From JAZKJD01 sp040384585 (lineage in GTDB: Bacteria > Pseudomonadota > Gammaproteobacteria > Diplorickettsiales > Diplorickettsiaceae): a stretch of 64,000 nt of DNA. Numbering within the stretch: the stretch's first letter is position 1; every line of letters starts with the position of its first letter. Positions 43,473-52,257 of this stretch are shown one piece after another. The stretch covers positions 62,001 through 126,000 of the forward strand of contig JAZKJD010000012.1 of assembly GCA_040384585.1 (NCBI GenBank), given 5' to 3'. The notes under the pieces were generated by a model, which had not been told where the DNA came from, searched no databases, and saw nothing but the letters and a program-made list of their open reading frames with translations. Both the position numbers and the translations under genes were made by a program.

Positions 43473-43844
43473 GAGAGTTAGCTAGACAGTCGCTGTAGCG
43501 CTAGTTTTGGAAACTACGGTTTTCAGAGTTAACCTTATAGAGGAAAGTCCGGGCTCCCTAGGGGCAAAGTGCCAGGTAATGCCTGGGAGGTGAAAGCCTA
43601 CGGAAAGTGCCACAGAGACTATACCGCCTATTAATCTAGGTAAGGGTGAAAAGGTGTGGTAAGAGCGCACCGCATCATTGGTAACAGTGATGGCAGGGCA
43701 AACCCCACTTGGAGCAAGACCAAATAGGAACCTATTTACGGCGTGGCCCACGTCAGGTTCGGGTAGGTCGCTTGAGGTATATGGTGACGTATATCCTAGA
43801 TGAATGACTGTCCACGACAGAACCCGGCTTATCGGTTAACTCTC
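43473..43844 (+). ncRNA. rnpB: RNase P RNA (bacterial class A)
   Basis: The catalytic RNA that trims tRNA 5' leaders. The outer P1 helix is formed by GAGAGTTAGC at the start and GGTTAACTCTC at the end. The conserved 5' core GAGGAAAGTCCGGGCTCC is near 43542; AGGGTGAAAAGGTG (43642), GTAAGAGCGCACCGC and ACAGAACCCGGCTTA (43817) are the other universal segments. CAGACGGCGT-like and GGGCAAACCCC helices are in the expected order. A T-rich run (TTTATTCTTTTTTTG) follows the last helix and could end transcription. Length about 372 fits. A reverse reading frame across it (43482-43751) is a shadow. Confidence 0.95.
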
Positions 43845-43932
43845 TTTATTCTTTTTTTGTCATATCTACGCTGCTTGCCCCATCATGTCCTCTTGAAGTA
43901 AAATTTCTCCCGCTCATTCCTAACTTGAAAGG

Positions 43933-43960
43933 TTCGCATCTTCAGGTGTTGGCGGTGTAT
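43933..43960. repeat. P5-type fragment upstream of the coiled-coil gene
   Basis: TTCGCATCTTCAGGTGTTGG then CGGTGTAT resembles, in the same orientation, the right half of P5a (TTCGCATCTTCAAG ... GCGGTATA) and, reversed, the ccmE-end segment. Short and degenerate. Confidence 0.5.
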
Positions 43961-43997
43961 TATAATGTGCTTATAATAAAATACTAATAGGGATATT

Positions 43998-46900
43998 ATG
44001 CCAAAAAAAAATCCAAGACAAACACGAAGAGAAAAAAAAGAAAAACAGGTAAAAGAAAAGAAGATAATTAATAATACAGAGAGTGTTTTTACTTCTACTA
44101 GAACAATTGATGAAAGTGATTTACTTATCCCTCCCAGTTTATCCCCTTCTTGTTATCTTTATAATATTGAAGAGGAACTAAACAGGATAAAAAAAGATTA
44201 CGATAAGAAGTGCGAAGCGCTTTCTAAAGTAGATACTGAGACAAATACGAAGAACGATATATATTTGCAGCAAAAATCAGATTTTGAAAAAATAGAAGAG
44301 GCTCATAGGAACTGTTTATTAAATAGTGAGAGTTTCTCTCTCTATCAAAGATTTAGAGAATTTACTCTTGATTTTATTGTATTATTTTCTATTAAAGAAG
44401 ATAAATCAAAAGTTGAATTAGATCCAGATTTTTTTAAACGCATATTGAAGGAAGAACGTGATCTTATAGAGCATCATATACCAAAAATAACGGAATATTT
44501 CGAACAATTAAAATACTCTGTTCAATATGAAAACTATCTAGGTCAATATAATGAAAAAATATTTCATTTTAGCATTGACGTAAATTCTGATTATAGACAA
44601 TTTGTTTCCTATGCTCGCGATATTGGGCTTAAGCAAGACGTTATTTATAGGATATTCTGTAAAAATAATTGTTTTGATTTAACTAATATAAAGAATTTTT
44701 TTCGGACTTATATACCCAATGAGGTAGCATTGCCAGATACTGATGAGGGTTTAGTAAGTTTATGGCATTATTTTTTCTGCAGTGTGCTAATTCGTTTTAT
44801 TACATTAGAGCCAGTAACTTCTAATTTTAAATATCTTAAAAACAATATTCAACTTGGAGAGCCTGCTGTTTTTTGCTCCCTTAAGGTTTTTCCTTCACTT
44901 TCTTTCTTTAAATCTACTCTGGGAGACAAACTTGAGAATATCAGAGATCAATTAAATCGAATAACTGCTGAAGACGATAAAAATCAACTTTCTTCGATTT
45001 CAGAGTTAGAAATCACCGTTGTTAACGTAGAAAAATATTTAAAATACTGGAAAGAGAATTTTGTAAAATCATTGTTGTTGAATACAGAGAAACATAATCC
45101 ATTTGATTTGTTCGCGACAAAAGACAATGAAACGAAGATAAATGAAGTGCTTGAAGGTAAGATAGATCCAGTATTGTTGCTATTTATTTCTGATGGAGAA
45201 GGGAGGCAGAACGATTTTTGTTGCGATATCGAGCTGATAAGATACCTCTATTATAATTTACGGGGTGATTATAAAGTCATATATGAAGAAACAGAGTTTT
45301 TATTTTCACCAGAAGGATTAGCTACTGCTAAGTTAAGGTCTCCAGTCATTTTGGAAAATCTAAGCTTGGGAGATTTCGTCATTTTAGCTTATTGTATAGT
45401 CTATAATTCTATTATTTACCGGAACTTTTCCAACTTAATTTTGTTAAAAGCCGAAATATTGCATTTTAAGTTGCTAAGAGTAAATACTTTTATCTTTAGT
45501 GAGAAAGACAAAGAAGAAACGGTAGTGCGTATAAAGGAGATAGAGGAGGAGGTCACGGCCTTTTTAAAAGGAGCGCATGGCAATAGAACAAGCGGTCAAA
45601 AGATCGTGGACAATATAGATATTTTTCTATCAAAAATGAGCGGTATCGATGATATATTAGATAAATATAAAACTGAAAATCTTGAAAAAGAAAAAGATTC
45701 TATCCTGACTAGTATTACAAAATGCGCTAGAAAAGTCTTAGAAACGTCTCGTGAGGGAAAATTGATTGTTAAGAAAATTCAGGAGTTATTAAAAGAAAAT
45801 GATACTGGTACTAAGGAATTAACTAATTTCATAACAATTCATAAGAAAACATTTGAATTACGAAAACAAGATGTACAGAAACGTTTGCACTCTTTATCTG
45901 CGAAATCGACTAAGAAATCTAAACTATCTAAGCAGATGGTTGTTAGTACTGAGGTTGAAATAAAAAAACTTGAATCCTTGGAGGAACTTTCCAATACACT
46001 TTCTAAGCAGTTATTGATGGTTGAAAACTACTTTAATCTGCTTCAAGATAAAAGCAAAAAACAAGAAAAACTTTTGGCTATTACAAAGCAGATGGATTCT
46101 GCTATAGGCCAGGTGGCTTCATCCATGCAATTCTTAATAAAAAAATTAAATAATTCTCCCTATTCCGAATCATTGGATTTTTCAACGGTAAGTTTGAAAG
46201 AGATTTTGGAAAAAGTGGAAGGTTTAATAGATAAAAAAAATGCTTCTAAAAAAGAAGGAATGAACAAGATTGTTAAAGTGCGCACGAGAAGCAAAGAAAA
46301 AATTTATAACATCTATAATAAATTATTGACTCAGTATTCCCAGCATAATAAAGAGGTAGAAGAATTAGTAAAGAGTTTTTCTACGTCAACTGTTTATCCA
46401 TCTCAAAGAGAAAAATTAAAATTGTCAGAGAATATAAAAGAAAGAATTGAACAATATGAAATTTTATCGCTTTGTTTTAAAATGCTAGTGGATTTGGAGA
46501 TGTACATAAAAAATCAAAAAGAAATTGGCTGTGGATATTTGATGGAATTATTGCTTGCTTGTAATGATGGGTATCATTACAAACGAGAATTAACTAAATT
46601 GCATGAACTGCTTACCAAAGAAGAGGTAAGTACGCTTACTGAAAAAGCCTTTATTCCGTGTGAGAAAAAATGTGGTGTTGAACGTGAAGAATCAGAATCT
46701 GCAATAACGCGCATCGAGCATTTCTCCCATAAAAATAATCAGTTTGCTAATCAAATAACAGAAGTTAATCGGGATATCATAGATTCCTATAACGGACGGA
46801 TAATAATCTTTCTCAGCTGGCAAGAAAATTGGGAAATAGCAAAATACCCACAGTTACTTAAGCTTTTTGAAGAGATTGCGGTGTTAACACCTGGTTTAGC

Positions 46901-47744
46901 TAATTTATCGCTTGATCGTTCTGCTCAATTGGAAAACTATAAGAAAACATTAGAGGAGAAACAATTAGAACTAATAGGTATCATTCACTGGTCTGAATCT
47001 CAAGTGTTAACCAATGATGAACCCTGGGAAAGATGTAAAGCTAGTGTAGTGGCTTGTAAAAAAGAAATAGATGGCCTATTAGATAATATTGTTAACAGTC
47101 TTCATCGGTTGGAGTGGGCAAATCAGAAGATAGAAGCTAATGTTAGTCCAAATAATGTAAATCAATTATCTAATTTTGACGCTTGGAGTTTAGCCGTTTG
47201 GAGTTTAGCCGTTCAGTATATGGCGGCAATGGTAGATTACAATGGCAGGCTGGACGATTTTTTTTGTAAACAGAAAAAACTGTCTAATTTAGCGACTGAA
47301 CTGGTGAAGAATAATCTCCTAGGGCTGTCTCTTTGGAAAATAATAGAGCAAGAATTATTAGATAAAAATTCTGAATTTAGTAAGATGAATGAATTAATTG
47401 AGCAATCTAAATCTAATCTTATTACACATTGGCGTAAGAAGGAAGAAATTAAATCTGAGTTTCGTGCGATGTTACGGAATGAGTTTCTTTTCAAGCACTT
47501 TGCAAGTCGTATCGATCCTTGGGGGTCCGAAGATCAACTTTCTCCAGTAGTCGCATCACTAACAGTCGTTGAAAGAGTTACTACCTATGTAGCGGCCTAT
47601 CCACCACTTCTCATTTCCGATTCTCAATCATCTTTCGTTACCCTACCTTTTGTGAATGCCCTGAAAATAGGACTTTTCAGGGCAATGCCACCGCCGCCTC
47701 TGTCTCCTATTATTGATGACGCGGGAAAATATCTGCTACAGTGA
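43998..47744 (+). CDS. giant coiled-coil protein, candidate secreted effector (1248 aa)
   Basis: I do not recognise a family. 1248 residues, hydrophilic, rich in Lys, Glu, Leu and Ser, and almost all helical by composition. The N-terminus is strongly basic (MPKKNPRQTRREKKEKQVK). Heptad-like helices run from about 45 to 110, 315-360, 500-560, 580-720 and 1020-1180. The stretch WSLAVWSLAV near 1065 is an exact internal duplication. The C-terminal tail has an MPPPPLSP proline patch. There are no membrane helices and no signal peptide. Large coiled-coil proteins of this kind in Legionellales are often Dot/Icm substrates, so an effector is plausible but unproven. AGGGAT precedes the ATG. It is inserted between rnpB and mraZ. 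Confidence 0.82.
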   Translation: MPKKNPRQTRREKKEKQVKEKKIINNTESVFTSTRTIDESDLLIPPSLSPSCYLYNIEEELNRIKKDYDKKCEALSKVDTETNTKNDIYLQQKSDFEKIEEAHRNCLLNSESFSLYQRFREFTLDFIVLFSIKEDKSKVELDPDFFKRILKEERDLIEHHIPKITEYFEQLKYSVQYENYLGQYNEKIFHFSIDVNSDYRQFVSYARDIGLKQDVIYRIFCKNNCFDLTNIKNFFRTYIPNEVALPDTDEGLVSLWHYFFCSVLIRFITLEPVTSNFKYLKNNIQLGEPAVFCSLKVFPSLSFFKSTLGDKLENIRDQLNRITAEDDKNQLSSISELEITVVNVEKYLKYWKENFVKSLLLNTEKHNPFDLFATKDNETKINEVLEGKIDPVLLLFISDGEGRQNDFCCDIELIRYLYYNLRGDYKVIYEETEFLFSPEGLATAKLRSPVILENLSLGDFVILAYCIVYNSIIYRNFSNLILLKAEILHFKLLRVNTFIFSEKDKEETVVRIKEIEEEVTAFLKGAHGNRTSGQKIVDNIDIFLSKMSGIDDILDKYKTENLEKEKDSILTSITKCARKVLETSREGKLIVKKIQELLKENDTGTKELTNFITIHKKTFELRKQDVQKRLHSLSAKSTKKSKLSKQMVVSTEVEIKKLESLEELSNTLSKQLLMVENYFNLLQDKSKKQEKLLAITKQMDSAIGQVASSMQFLIKKLNNSPYSESLDFSTVSLKEILEKVEGLIDKKNASKKEGMNKIVKVRTRSKEKIYNIYNKLLTQYSQHNKEVEELVKSFSTSTVYPSQREKLKLSENIKERIEQYEILSLCFKMLVDLEMYIKNQKEIGCGYLMELLLACNDGYHYKRELTKLHELLTKEEVSTLTEKAFIPCEKKCGVEREESESAITRIEHFSHKNNQFANQITEVNRDIIDSYNGRIIIFLSWQENWEIAKYPQLLKLFEEIAVLTPGLANLSLDRSAQLENYKKTLEEKQLELIGIIHWSESQVLTNDEPWERCKASVVACKKEIDGLLDNIVNSLHRLEWANQKIEANVSPNNVNQLSNFDAWSLAVWSLAVQYMAAMVDYNGRLDDFFCKQKKLSNLATELVKNNLLGLSLWKIIEQELLDKNSEFSKMNELIEQSKSNLITHWRKKEEIKSEFRAMLRNEFLFKHFASRIDPWGSEDQLSPVVASLTVVERVTTYVAAYPPLLISDSQSSFVTLPFVNALKIGLFRAMPPPPLSPIIDDAGKYLLQ

Positions 47745-47768
47745 ACAGTGAGGTTCCTACCCACTGTT
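47744..47768 (+). terminator. possible hairpin after the coiled-coil gene
   Basis: AACAGTGAGGT and ACCCACTGTT pair as a 10-bp stem with one bulged base and a TCCT loop, starting at the stop codon. The following TAGGTTCTGTCCCTTTTC is only weakly T-rich, so it is uncertain as a terminator. Confidence 0.35.
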
Positions 47769-47861
47769 AGGTTCTGTCCCTTTTCTATAGTGCAATCCTT
47801 TGCGCAGACTGCGATGAAATTCCTAAGTTCTAAAAATCTTTGTTTAAAAATCGACTAAGTC

Positions 47862-47891
47862 TTGACAAGAGGACTTTCTACTTCCTATAGT
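47862..47891 (+). promoter_or_regulatory. sigma70 promoter of the mraZ operon
   Basis: A perfect -35 TTGACA (47862-47867) and TATAGT -10 (47886-47891) with an 18-bp spacer. The predicted transcript start falls just before the MraZ boxes at 47901-47935. Confidence 0.7.
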
Positions 47892-47900
47892 GTAATTAAG

Positions 47901-47935
47901 TGGGAAAAGATGGGTAAATGTGGGAAAAAATGGGA
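47901..47935 (+). promoter_or_regulatory. MraZ operator: four TGGGN boxes at 10-bp spacing
   Basis: TGGGA 47901, TGGGT 47911, TGGGA 47921 and TGGGA 47931 repeat every ten bases on one face of the helix, directly upstream of mraZ and downstream of its promoter. MraZ proteins are known to bind tandem TGGGN repeats and repress their own operon. The match is exact in number and spacing. Confidence 0.88.
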
Positions 47936-47941
47936 TAAATT

Positions 47942-48397
47942 ATGTTTCGGGGTATAAGTTCAGTAGTGATTGATGCGAAAGGTCGGATTAAGTTACCGGT
48001 GCGTCATCGACAATTACTACCGGTAGAAGAAACATTCCAGGTTGTGGTCACTATCGATACAGAATCCCCCTGCCTCTTGCTCTATCCTGCCAAAGAGTGG
48101 GAATTGATAGAGGAGAAATTGCAGGCTTTACCCAGCTTTAATCCAGCCGCTAGGCGTATTCAGCGTTTATTGATAGGGCATGCGACGGATCTCGAGTTAG
48201 ATAATAATGGGCGAATTTTATTGCCGTCATTACTAAGAGATTATGCCAAGATGGAAAAGGAAATCAGGGTGGTAGGGCAAGGTAGGAAGATTGAGTTATG
48301 GAGTGCGAGTGAATGGGATGAATATCGTTCTCGCTGGATGATGGAAGTGATTAAACCAGGGGATTTACCGGATGAACTACAGTCCTTGGCTTTATAA
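47942..48397 (+). CDS. mraZ: transcriptional regulator MraZ
   Basis: 151 residues with two AbrB-like SpoVT half domains. MFRGISSVVIDAKGRIKLPV is the first DNA-binding unit and ATDLELDNNGRILLPSLLRDYAKM the second. The central segment QRLLIGHATD joins them. It forms an oligomeric ring that binds tandem TGGGN boxes, four of which lie just upstream, and represses the dcw operon including rsmH, ftsL and ftsI. It is the first gene of the cluster, as is usual. Confidence 0.96.
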   Translation: MFRGISSVVIDAKGRIKLPVRHRQLLPVEETFQVVVTIDTESPCLLLYPAKEWELIEEKLQALPSFNPAARRIQRLLIGHATDLELDNNGRILLPSLLRDYAKMEKEIRVVGQGRKIELWSASEWDEYRSRWMMEVIKPGDLPDELQSLAL

Positions 48398-48403
48398 CGA
48401 TAA

Positions 48404-49339
48404 ATGCAAAAAAAAGAAGAACATCAACCGGTTTTACTTGAGGAAGTCATCGAGCAGTTAGCGATTAAGCCCGAAGGAATTTATATCGATGCGACCTTTG
48501 GACGTGGTGGACATAGTCGAGAAATATTACGGAATTTAGGTGAAAAAGGCCGCTTATTGCTTATTGATAAGGACCCATCGGCTGTGGCTTATGCGAAGCA
48601 ATGCTGGGGCCATGATAAACGTGTGAGTGTTTATCAGAGTTCATTTACAGCGCTTGAAACTATAACAAAAGCCAATGGTAGTCATGGGCAAGTGAATGGA
48701 CTTTTATTAGATTTGGGTGTCTCTTCGCCTCAATTAGAACAAGCAGAACGGGGATTTAGTTTTTTGCGGGATGGGCCATTAGATATGCGTATGGATCCAA
48801 ACCACGGGATCAGCGCCGCGCAATGGTTAGCTTGTGCATCAGAAAGAGAAATTGCACAGGTAATAAAGGACTATGGTGAAGAACGATATGCAAAGCGTAT
48901 TGCAAGGGCCATTACTGATGCACGTAAACAGGCATCAATAGTATCGACAGTCCAATTGGCAACGATTGTAAAGCTAGCCCATCCTCGTTGGGCGCGGCAC
49001 AAACATCCAGCTACACAGACTTTTCAAGCAATACGAATTTACATCAATAGAGAATTGGAAGCGTTACAGACATGCTTAAAACAAAGTGTAGACGTATTAG
49101 TGATAGGTGGGCGTCTGCTAGTGATCAGCTTCCATTCTTTAGAAGATCGAATCGTTAAACGTTTTATTCGTGAGCATTCTCGTGAGCCAGCCGAATTGAA
49201 GAGGCTGCCGATAATGCCTACGGAATGGAAACCCAAGCTAAAAAACTTAGGGCCAGGAATTAAACCCAGTGCACAGACGATCGCTAATAATCCAAGATCG
49301 CGTAGCGCTGTATTACGAATTGCGGAGAAATTACTATGA
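48404..49339 (+). CDS. rsmH: 16S rRNA (cytosine(1402)-N4)-methyltransferase
   Basis: 311 residues. It methylates C1402 of 16S rRNA in the decoding centre. HQPVLLEEVIEQLAIKPEGIY is the start signature, YIDATFGRGGHSREIL the SAM loop, LLLDLGVSSPQLEQAERGFSF and GPLDMRMDP diagnostic. The end HSLEDRIVKRFIREHSR and NPRSRSAVLRIAEKL are normal. It lies 6 bases after mraZ and overlaps ftsL by 4 bp. Confidence 0.97.
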   Translation: MQKKEEHQPVLLEEVIEQLAIKPEGIYIDATFGRGGHSREILRNLGEKGRLLLIDKDPSAVAYAKQCWGHDKRVSVYQSSFTALETITKANGSHGQVNGLLLDLGVSSPQLEQAERGFSFLRDGPLDMRMDPNHGISAAQWLACASEREIAQVIKDYGEERYAKRIARAITDARKQASIVSTVQLATIVKLAHPRWARHKHPATQTFQAIRIYINRELEALQTCLKQSVDVLVIGGRLLVISFHSLEDRIVKRFIREHSREPAELKRLPIMPTEWKPKLKNLGPGIKPSAQTIANNPRSRSAVLRIAEKLL

Positions 49340-49677
49340 ATGTGGCAGCACGTGCGCTTGCACGAGGTCCTTTACTATGGGAGCGAGGGCAGGCTTGGAG
49401 ATGGCAGATTTCTTTGTTAGGCGCCATTTTATTAATGTTGGCAGTCTTATCTTCGGCATTGTCAGTTGTTTATGTTAAGGCCTTACAGCGAAACTTATAT
49501 AGTGAATTACAAGCTAGCGAACAAGAACGGAATAGTTTAAAAACACAATGGAGTCAGTTATTACTTGAAGAAAATACTTGGGCTGCGCCGGAACGTGTCC
49601 AGGCATTAGCGCAACAAGCCTTAGGAATGCAGATCCCACACACAAAGGATACCGTATTACTCGCTCAGTCTACTTAG
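49336..49677 (+). CDS. ftsL: cell division protein FtsL
   Basis: 113 residues. A short cytoplasmic N-terminus, one membrane helix (about 32-52: LLGAILLMLAVLSSALSVVY), then a periplasmic coiled coil (LYSELQASEQERNSLKTQWS) ending in the APERVQALAQQALGMQIP segment typical of FtsL. It works with FtsB and FtsQ in activating FtsW-FtsI. Sequence is always weakly conserved; the call rests on topology and position between rsmH and ftsI. Confidence 0.92.
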   Translation: MNVAARALARGPLLWERGQAWRWQISLLGAILLMLAVLSSALSVVYVKALQRNLYSELQASEQERNSLKTQWSQLLLEENTWAAPERVQALAQQALGMQIPHTKDTVLLAQST

Positions 49678-49692
49678 GAATAATACGATTTC

Positions 49693-51444
49693 ATGGGAGT
49701 ACGACTCTTAAATAAAACCAAGCGTACTCCATCCGTTTTCACTGACTGGCGTTTGTGGGTTGTTATATTCATTTTAATCGCTATTGCGCTGGGATTGATT
49801 GCTAGACTCATTGATCTGACGATCATTGATCGTCAGTTTTTACAGAGTCAAGGTAATGCGAGAACGGTTCGTAGTGTGATCATTCCTGCACATCGTGGCA
49901 TGATCCTCGATCGTTATAATGAACCTTTAGCGATTAGTACCCCTGTTAATGCCGTTTGGATCGATCCCAGCTTTTTTAAGCCTACACCTTCCCAACGACA
50001 CACATTGAGTCAATTATTACATCTTTCCACCCAAACTATCCAAGAGCAATACTTACGCGGACAAGAAAAAGAATTTGTTTATTTAAAACGAGGCCTCAAT
50101 CCCAGTCTCGGTAGACAAATAAAATCTCTTAAAATACCGGGTGTGTTTTTGCAGGATGAATACCATCGTTATTATCCAGAAGGCCCGGTAATGGCGCATG
50201 TCATTGGTTTAAGCAATGTCGATGATAAAGGTCAAGAGGGATTAGAACTCGCTTATAACAATTGGTTGGAAGGTCGACCCGGTTTGAAAAAAGTGATTAA
50301 GGATAGACTAGGGCGCATCATTGCTGATGTACGTTCTATCCGTCCCTCTAGACCGGGGCATGACTTGCAAGTCAGTATTGATAGGCGAATCCAATATATA
50401 GCATATAGAGAACTTAAAGCCGGTGTTGAAAAATATAAAGCCGACTCAGGTTCTGTTGTTGTTCTTGATGTGAGGACGGGTGAAATTTTAGCCATGGCCA
50501 ATTGGCCCTCCTATAATCCTAATGACCGATTGCGCGTACAAGATGGCCGTAATCGTAATCGAGCATTAACAGATTTATTTGAACCGGGTTCAACGATTAA
50601 AAGTTTTAGTATGGCCAGTGTATTAGCGAGTGGGAAATTTACTCCCACGAGTCAGATTGACACATCACCGGGTTGGATGATTGTTGCCGGTAAGCGAATT
50701 ATGGATGAGCATAATAATGGGGTGATGGATTTGACAAGGATATTGCAGATATCAAGTAATATGGGTATGTCAAAACTTGTTTTGTCTTTACCTCCTGAAA
50801 ACCTGTGGGATATGCTACATAAGGTCGGTTTTGGTCAAGTGACGCAAAGCGGCTTTCCGGGAGAAAGAACGGGATTTTTACCCCGATTTAGAGTCTGGAA
50901 TCCCTTCGTGTTAGCGACTTTATCTTTTGGTTATGGTCTTTCAGTCACTACATTGCAGTTAGCACAGGCCTATGCAGTATTGGCGCATCTAGGGATTAAA
51001 ATTCCAGTGACCTTTCTAAAAATAACCGGTGATCCGCCAGCGGGGCAACGTGTTATCGACCCGAAGGTTAGTAGAGAAGTGCTCGATATGTTGGAATCGG
51101 TCTTAACCAAGAGGGGTACTGCACCTTTAGCACGGGTATCGGGTTATCGCGTCACGGGTAAAACGGGAACGGTTCGTATTGTAGGCCCACAGGGTTACGA
51201 AAAGCATCATTATAATAGTATTTTTATTGGCATAGCGCCAGCCAGTCGTCCTCGCTTAGTTATTGCTGTCGTTTTACATGATCCGAAAGGGCGTTTGTAT
51301 TATGGCGGATATACCGCAGGACCTATTTTTTCGCATATTATGAGTAACGCCTTGCATTTACTCGATATTCCACCAGATGATTTAGCCAGTGTAAATCAGC
51401 CGCCTCCTAACGTGATGTCACCGCCCAAAGGGATGATGGATTGA
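49693..51444 (+). CDS. ftsI: penicillin-binding protein 3 (septal transpeptidase FtsI)
   Basis: 583 residues. One N-terminal helix (about 22-42), a pedestal domain with the RGMILDRYNEPLA motif, and a class B transpeptidase domain. The active-site motifs are S300-T-I-K303 (EPGSTIKSF), S354-S-N356 (ISSNMGMSK) and K490-T-G-T (TGKTGTVRIV). It crosslinks septal peptidoglycan with FtsW. In most gammaproteobacteria murE, murF and mraY follow; here the next genes are a toxin-antitoxin pair and epmB, so the dcw cluster is broken after ftsI. Confidence 0.97.
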   Translation: MGVRLLNKTKRTPSVFTDWRLWVVIFILIAIALGLIARLIDLTIIDRQFLQSQGNARTVRSVIIPAHRGMILDRYNEPLAISTPVNAVWIDPSFFKPTPSQRHTLSQLLHLSTQTIQEQYLRGQEKEFVYLKRGLNPSLGRQIKSLKIPGVFLQDEYHRYYPEGPVMAHVIGLSNVDDKGQEGLELAYNNWLEGRPGLKKVIKDRLGRIIADVRSIRPSRPGHDLQVSIDRRIQYIAYRELKAGVEKYKADSGSVVVLDVRTGEILAMANWPSYNPNDRLRVQDGRNRNRALTDLFEPGSTIKSFSMASVLASGKFTPTSQIDTSPGWMIVAGKRIMDEHNNGVMDLTRILQISSNMGMSKLVLSLPPENLWDMLHKVGFGQVTQSGFPGERTGFLPRFRVWNPFVLATLSFGYGLSVTTLQLAQAYAVLAHLGIKIPVTFLKITGDPPAGQRVIDPKVSREVLDMLESVLTKRGTAPLARVSGYRVTGKTGTVRIVGPQGYEKHHYNSIFIGIAPASRPRLVIAVVLHDPKGRLYYGGYTAGPIFSHIMSNALHLLDIPPDDLASVNQPPPNVMSPPKGMMD

Positions 51445-51528
51445 TTTGTAAATCAGCCAACCTTTTAAAGGCTATAGTTGCTGTAAATTATAAAACATGT
51501 AGCTGGTTTGTTTACGATCGATACACTA

Positions 51529-51544
51529 TACTACAAATGTAGTA
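51529..51544. promoter_or_regulatory. inverted-repeat operator of the toxin-antitoxin pair
   Basis: TACTACA-AA-TGTAGTA is a perfect 7-bp inverted repeat, 21 bases before the antitoxin ATG, overlapping a TATACT box at 51527-51532. Autorepression by the antitoxin at such a site is usual for type II pairs. Function is inferred. Confidence 0.6.
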
Positions 51545-51565
51545 AAATGAAGCGAGAGAGTATGT

Positions 51566-51805
51566 ATGGGTGTTCCAATCCGAATCGATGAATCAATATA
51601 TAGGGCAGCGAAGAAGGTAGCTCGAGCTGAGTGTCGTTCTATTCCTAGTCAGATTGAATTTTGGGCAAAGATAGGAAAATGCGCGTTAGAAAATCCTGAT
51701 TTACCTACTGAGTTTATAAAAGAGTTATTAATTTCAAAATTGACAGAACGATCATTAGCGGAACCATTTAATTTTGAAGATGATGATGACAGATATCATT
51801 GTTAA
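51566..51805 (+). CDS. ParD-like type II antitoxin
   Basis: 79 residues. The N-terminal half has the ribbon-helix-helix look of ParD-like proteins: MGVPIRIDESIYRAAKKVAR, then RSIPSQIEFWAKIGKCALE. The acidic tail (FNFEDDDDRYHC) would wrap the toxin. AGAGAG upstream is a reasonable ribosome site. It would bind DNA at the inverted repeat just upstream and neutralise the RelE-like toxin whose gene overlaps its 3' end by about 26 bp. The assignment is by pattern and context. Confidence 0.8.
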   Translation: MGVPIRIDESIYRAAKKVARAECRSIPSQIEFWAKIGKCALENPDLPTEFIKELLISKLTERSLAEPFNFEDDDDRYHC

Positions 51806-52067
51806 ACAAATGCCTGCATTTAAGAAAGTGTATAAAAAACTCTACGGGCAAGATAAAATAAAGGTCAATGAGGCAATCAAAGCGATTATTCATGATCCTA
51901 AAATAGGACAAGAAAAGAAGGGCGATTTATCGGATATATTTGTCTATAAATTTAAAATAAAGTATCGCGAAATATTATTAGCTTATGAATGGGATACAAA
52001 ACAGAGAGTTTTATTGGCAATGGGTGTTCACGAAAATTTTTATCGTGACTTGAAAAAACGGAGATAA
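51780..52067 (+). CDS. RelE/ParE-superfamily toxin
   Basis: About 95 residues. Several overlapping starts exist (TTG 51774, ATG 51780, 51783, 51786); I use the first ATG. VKQMPAFKKVYKKLYGQDKIKVNEAI then DPKIGQEKKGDLSDIFVYKFKIKYREILLAYEW and LLAMGVHENFYRDLKKRR follow the RelE fold order, helix-helix then a beta sheet with basic residues. Such toxins cut mRNA in the ribosome or, in ParE types, poison gyrase; which applies here is not clear. It is coupled to the antitoxin gene by overlap. Confidence 0.82.
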   Translation: MMMTDIIVKQMPAFKKVYKKLYGQDKIKVNEAIKAIIHDPKIGQEKKGDLSDIFVYKFKIKYREILLAYEWDTKQRVLLAMGVHENFYRDLKKRR

Positions 52068-52069
52068 TT

Positions 52070-52090
52070 TTAGGTTTTGTCTCTAAAGTG
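52070..52090. repeat. short dispersed motif, left copy
   Basis: TTAGGTTTTGTCTCTAAAGT immediately follows the toxin stop. It is the inverted partner of 53248-53277. Related pieces occur at 35569-35597, 47767-47780 and 54213-54228. Confidence 0.6.
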
Positions 52091-52145
52091 ATAATTGTCG
52101 TCATAGTCAAGCAAAAACAGCGAAAAAAATGTATTCTTTCTTTCA

Positions 52146-52243
52146 TATACCCATTATACTTGAAGTTGCGAATTCGCAACTTCAGGTTTGAAAATTTCGC
52201 ATCTTCAAGATGGCTTATGAATACGAGCGGTATATACCCGCAA
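52146..52243. repeat. P5a palindromic element
   Basis: It begins TATACCCATTATACTTGAAG and ends GAGCGGTATATACCC. A perfect 24-bp palindrome occupies 52161-52184, with centre GCGAATTCGC. The right part carries TTCGCATCTTCAA. The first 20 bases recur exactly, reversed, at the lysA 3' end (58508-58527). Confidence 0.85.
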
Positions 52244-52257
52244 TATGATAAAAACCT

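Noticed and set aside
43482..43751. 89-codon reverse frame
   Set aside because: It lies wholly within the RNase P RNA, whose conserved core and P1 helix are clear on the plus strand.
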